Source: Burkholderia pseudomultivorans (GTDB lineage: Bacteria > Pseudomonadota > Gammaproteobacteria > Burkholderiales > Burkholderiaceae). Taken from it: DNA of 64,000 nucleotides. This document shows, piece by piece, positions 62,837-64,000 of this stretch (position 1 is the first letter of the stretch; each line of letters opens with the position of its first letter). The DNA is taken from contig NZ_CP013378.1 in assembly GCF_001718415.1 (NCBI RefSeq), positions 2,046,001 through 2,110,000 of the forward strand, written 5' to 3'. The translations under genes and the position numbers were made by a program. Under the pieces are notes generated by a model. That model was not told where the DNA came from. It was given only the letters and a program-made list of their open reading frames with translations, and did not search any database.

Positions 62837-64000
62837 TCAGGCCAGCGCCGCGCGCTGCCGGCGCAGGAATGCCGGAATCGACGTGACGATGTCGGGCTTG
62901 CCCTGGTTGCCGGCGATGAACGGGCTCCACGGTTGTGCGCGGATCGCGGTCTTGGTCTTCCACACGACGTTGAACTGCCCGTCGCCGCGGATCTCGCCGA
63001 TCATCACCGGCTTGTGCAGATGATGGTTGCCGTCCATCGACAGCGTGAAGCCGGACGGCGCGGCGACGCTCTGGCCGATCATCGCGACGCGCACCTTGTC
63101 GACGTCGGTGCTCTTCGCCTTCTCGACGGCCTGCTTCCACATGTGGATGCCCACGTAGGTCGCCTCCATCGGATCGTTGGTCACGCGCTTCGCGCCGCCC
63201 GGCAGATTGTTCGCCTTCACCCATGCGGCGAACTGATCCTTGAACTTCGTGTTGGTCGGGTTCTTCACCGACATGAAGTAGTTCCACGCGGCGAGATGGC
63301 CGACCAGCGGCTTCGTGTCGATCCCGCGCAGCTCTTCCTCGCCGACCGAGAACGCGACGACAGGCACGTCGGTCGCCTTGATCCCCTGGTTGCCGAGTTC
63401 CTTGTAGAACGGCACGTTCGAATCGCCGTTGATCGTCGACACCACGGTCGTCTTGCCGCCCTGCGAGAAGTTCTTGATGTTCGCGACGATGGTCTGGTAG
63501 TCGCTGTGGCCGAACGGCGTGTAGACCTCCTGAATATCGGCGTCCTTCACGCCCTTCGATTTCAGGAACGCGCGCAGGATCTTGTTGGTCGTGCGCGGAT
63601 ACACGTAGTCGGTGCCGAGCAGGAAGAAGCGCTTCGCGCCGCCGCCTTCCGCGCTCATCAGGTACTCGACGGCCGGGATCGCCTGCTGGTTCGGCGCGGC
63701 GCCCGTGTAGAACACGTTGCGCGACATTTCCTCGCCTTCGTACTGCACCGGGTAGTAGAGCAGGCCGTTCAGTTCCTCGAACACGGGCAGCACGGACTTG
63801 CGCGACACCGACGTCCAGCAGCCGAACACGCAGGCGACCTTGTCCTGCGTGAGCAGCTGGCGCGCCTTCTCGGCGAACAGCGGCCAGTTCGATGCAGGAT
63901 CGACGACGACCGGCTCGATCTTGCGGCCCATCACGCCGCCACTCTTGTTGATGTCGGCGATCGTCATCAGCGCGGTGTCCTTCAGCGACGTTTCGGAGAT
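62837..64000 (-). CDS. urtA: urea ABC transporter substrate-binding protein UrtA (5' part outside window)
   Basis: The reading frame covers the C-terminal 387 or so residues and is open to the right end of the window; the start and signal peptide lie beyond 64000. The FmdD/UrtA-type binding protein features are CVFGCWTSVSRKSVLPVFEE, LLYYPVQYEGEEMS, and FLLGTDYVYPRTTN. It binds urea in the periplasm and hands it to UrtBC. It heads the urt-ure unit, with a 114-base gap before urtB. Confidence 0.95.
   Translation of the reverse strand: MSETSLKDTALMTIADINKSGGVMGRKIEPVVVDPASNWPLFAEKARQLLTQDKVACVFGCWTSVSRKSVLPVFEELNGLLYYPVQYEGEEMSRNVFYTGAAPNQQAIPAVEYLMSAEGGGAKRFFLLGTDYVYPRTTNKILRAFLKSKGVKDADIQEVYTPFGHSDYQTIVANIKNFSQGGKTTVVSTINGDSNVPFYKELGNQGIKATDVPVVAFSVGEEELRGIDTKPLVGHLAAWNYFMSVKNPTNTKFKDQFAAWVKANNLPGGAKRVTNDPMEATYVGIHMWKQAVEKAKSTDVDKVRVAMIGQSVAAPSGFTLSMDGNHHLHKPVMIGEIRGDGQFNVVWKTKTAIRAQPWSPFIAGNQGKPDIVTSIPAFLRRQRAALA

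Overview
The window is very GC-rich, uses mostly G/C-ending codons, and carries the gene neighbourhoods of a Burkholderia main chromosome, most likely Burkholderia cepacia complex: groESL behind a CIRCE operator, the algH-ruvX-pyrR-pyrB-pyrC' cluster, an O-antigen locus between apaH and manB/waaC, the Kdo hydroxylase gene next to waaA, and the urtABCDE-ureDABCEFG urea cluster. The species call is an inference from gene content and order. The window is a chromosomal segment, with no replication origin, prophage, CRISPR array or recognisable tRNA/rRNA gene.

Layout. (1) 0.3-1.9 kb, plus strand: three coupled small genes (cupredoxin, LolA-fold protein, SRPBCC protein). (2) 1.9-9.8 kb, minus strand: an iron operon read from a Fur-box-like site at 9803-9817: OprB-type porin, NHL-repeat protein, Tat-exported DyP peroxidase (EfeB) and an FbpABC-type ferric ABC transporter. 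(3) 10.2-12.4 kb: groES-groEL with promoter, CIRCE and terminator. (4) 12.5-21.1 kb: housekeeping genes thiD-like, rubredoxin, an unrecognised 437-residue protein, algH, ruvX, pyrR, pyrB, a dihydroorotase-like protein lacking the HxH motif, a PlsC-type acyltransferase and apaH.

(5) 21.4-47.5 kb: surface polysaccharide locus. The plus-strand arm has rmlBACD (dTDP-L-rhamnose), a rhamnosyltransferase, an ABC exporter (wzm/wzt), a 1385-residue methyltransferase/three-glycosyltransferase fusion, an intact IS3-family element of the IS2 group, a WbbL-like transferase, and the wbiG-wbiH-wbiI-type epimerase, initiating transferase and dehydratase. Two genes inside it, a methyltransferase and a P-loop sulfotransferase-like protein, point the other way. 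A convergent minus-strand arm has a WecA-type initiating transferase, galE, two glycosyltransferases and a Wzx-type flippase. Base composition falls sharply from about 24.9 kb and rises again abruptly near 36.17 kb, inside a glycosyltransferase gene, which suggests a horizontally exchanged O-antigen cassette. manB then supplies hexose phosphate interconversion.

(6) 47.7-51.0 kb: inner-core genes waaC, Kdo 3-hydroxylase and waaA. (7) 51.1-52.6 kb, minus strand: an orphan type VI secretion cassette made of hcp, a Tlde1-like L,D-transpeptidase-fold (DUF2778) effector, and two tandem paralogous small membrane proteins that look like immunity proteins. (8) 52.8-64.0 kb, minus strand: the urea uptake and urease operon, running urtA (cut by the window end), urtB, C, D, E, ureD, A, B, C, E, F, G. 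The transporter brings in urea, UreABC hydrolyses it, and UreDEFG deliver nickel; UreE ends in a His/Asp tail encoded by a perfect hexamer repeat.
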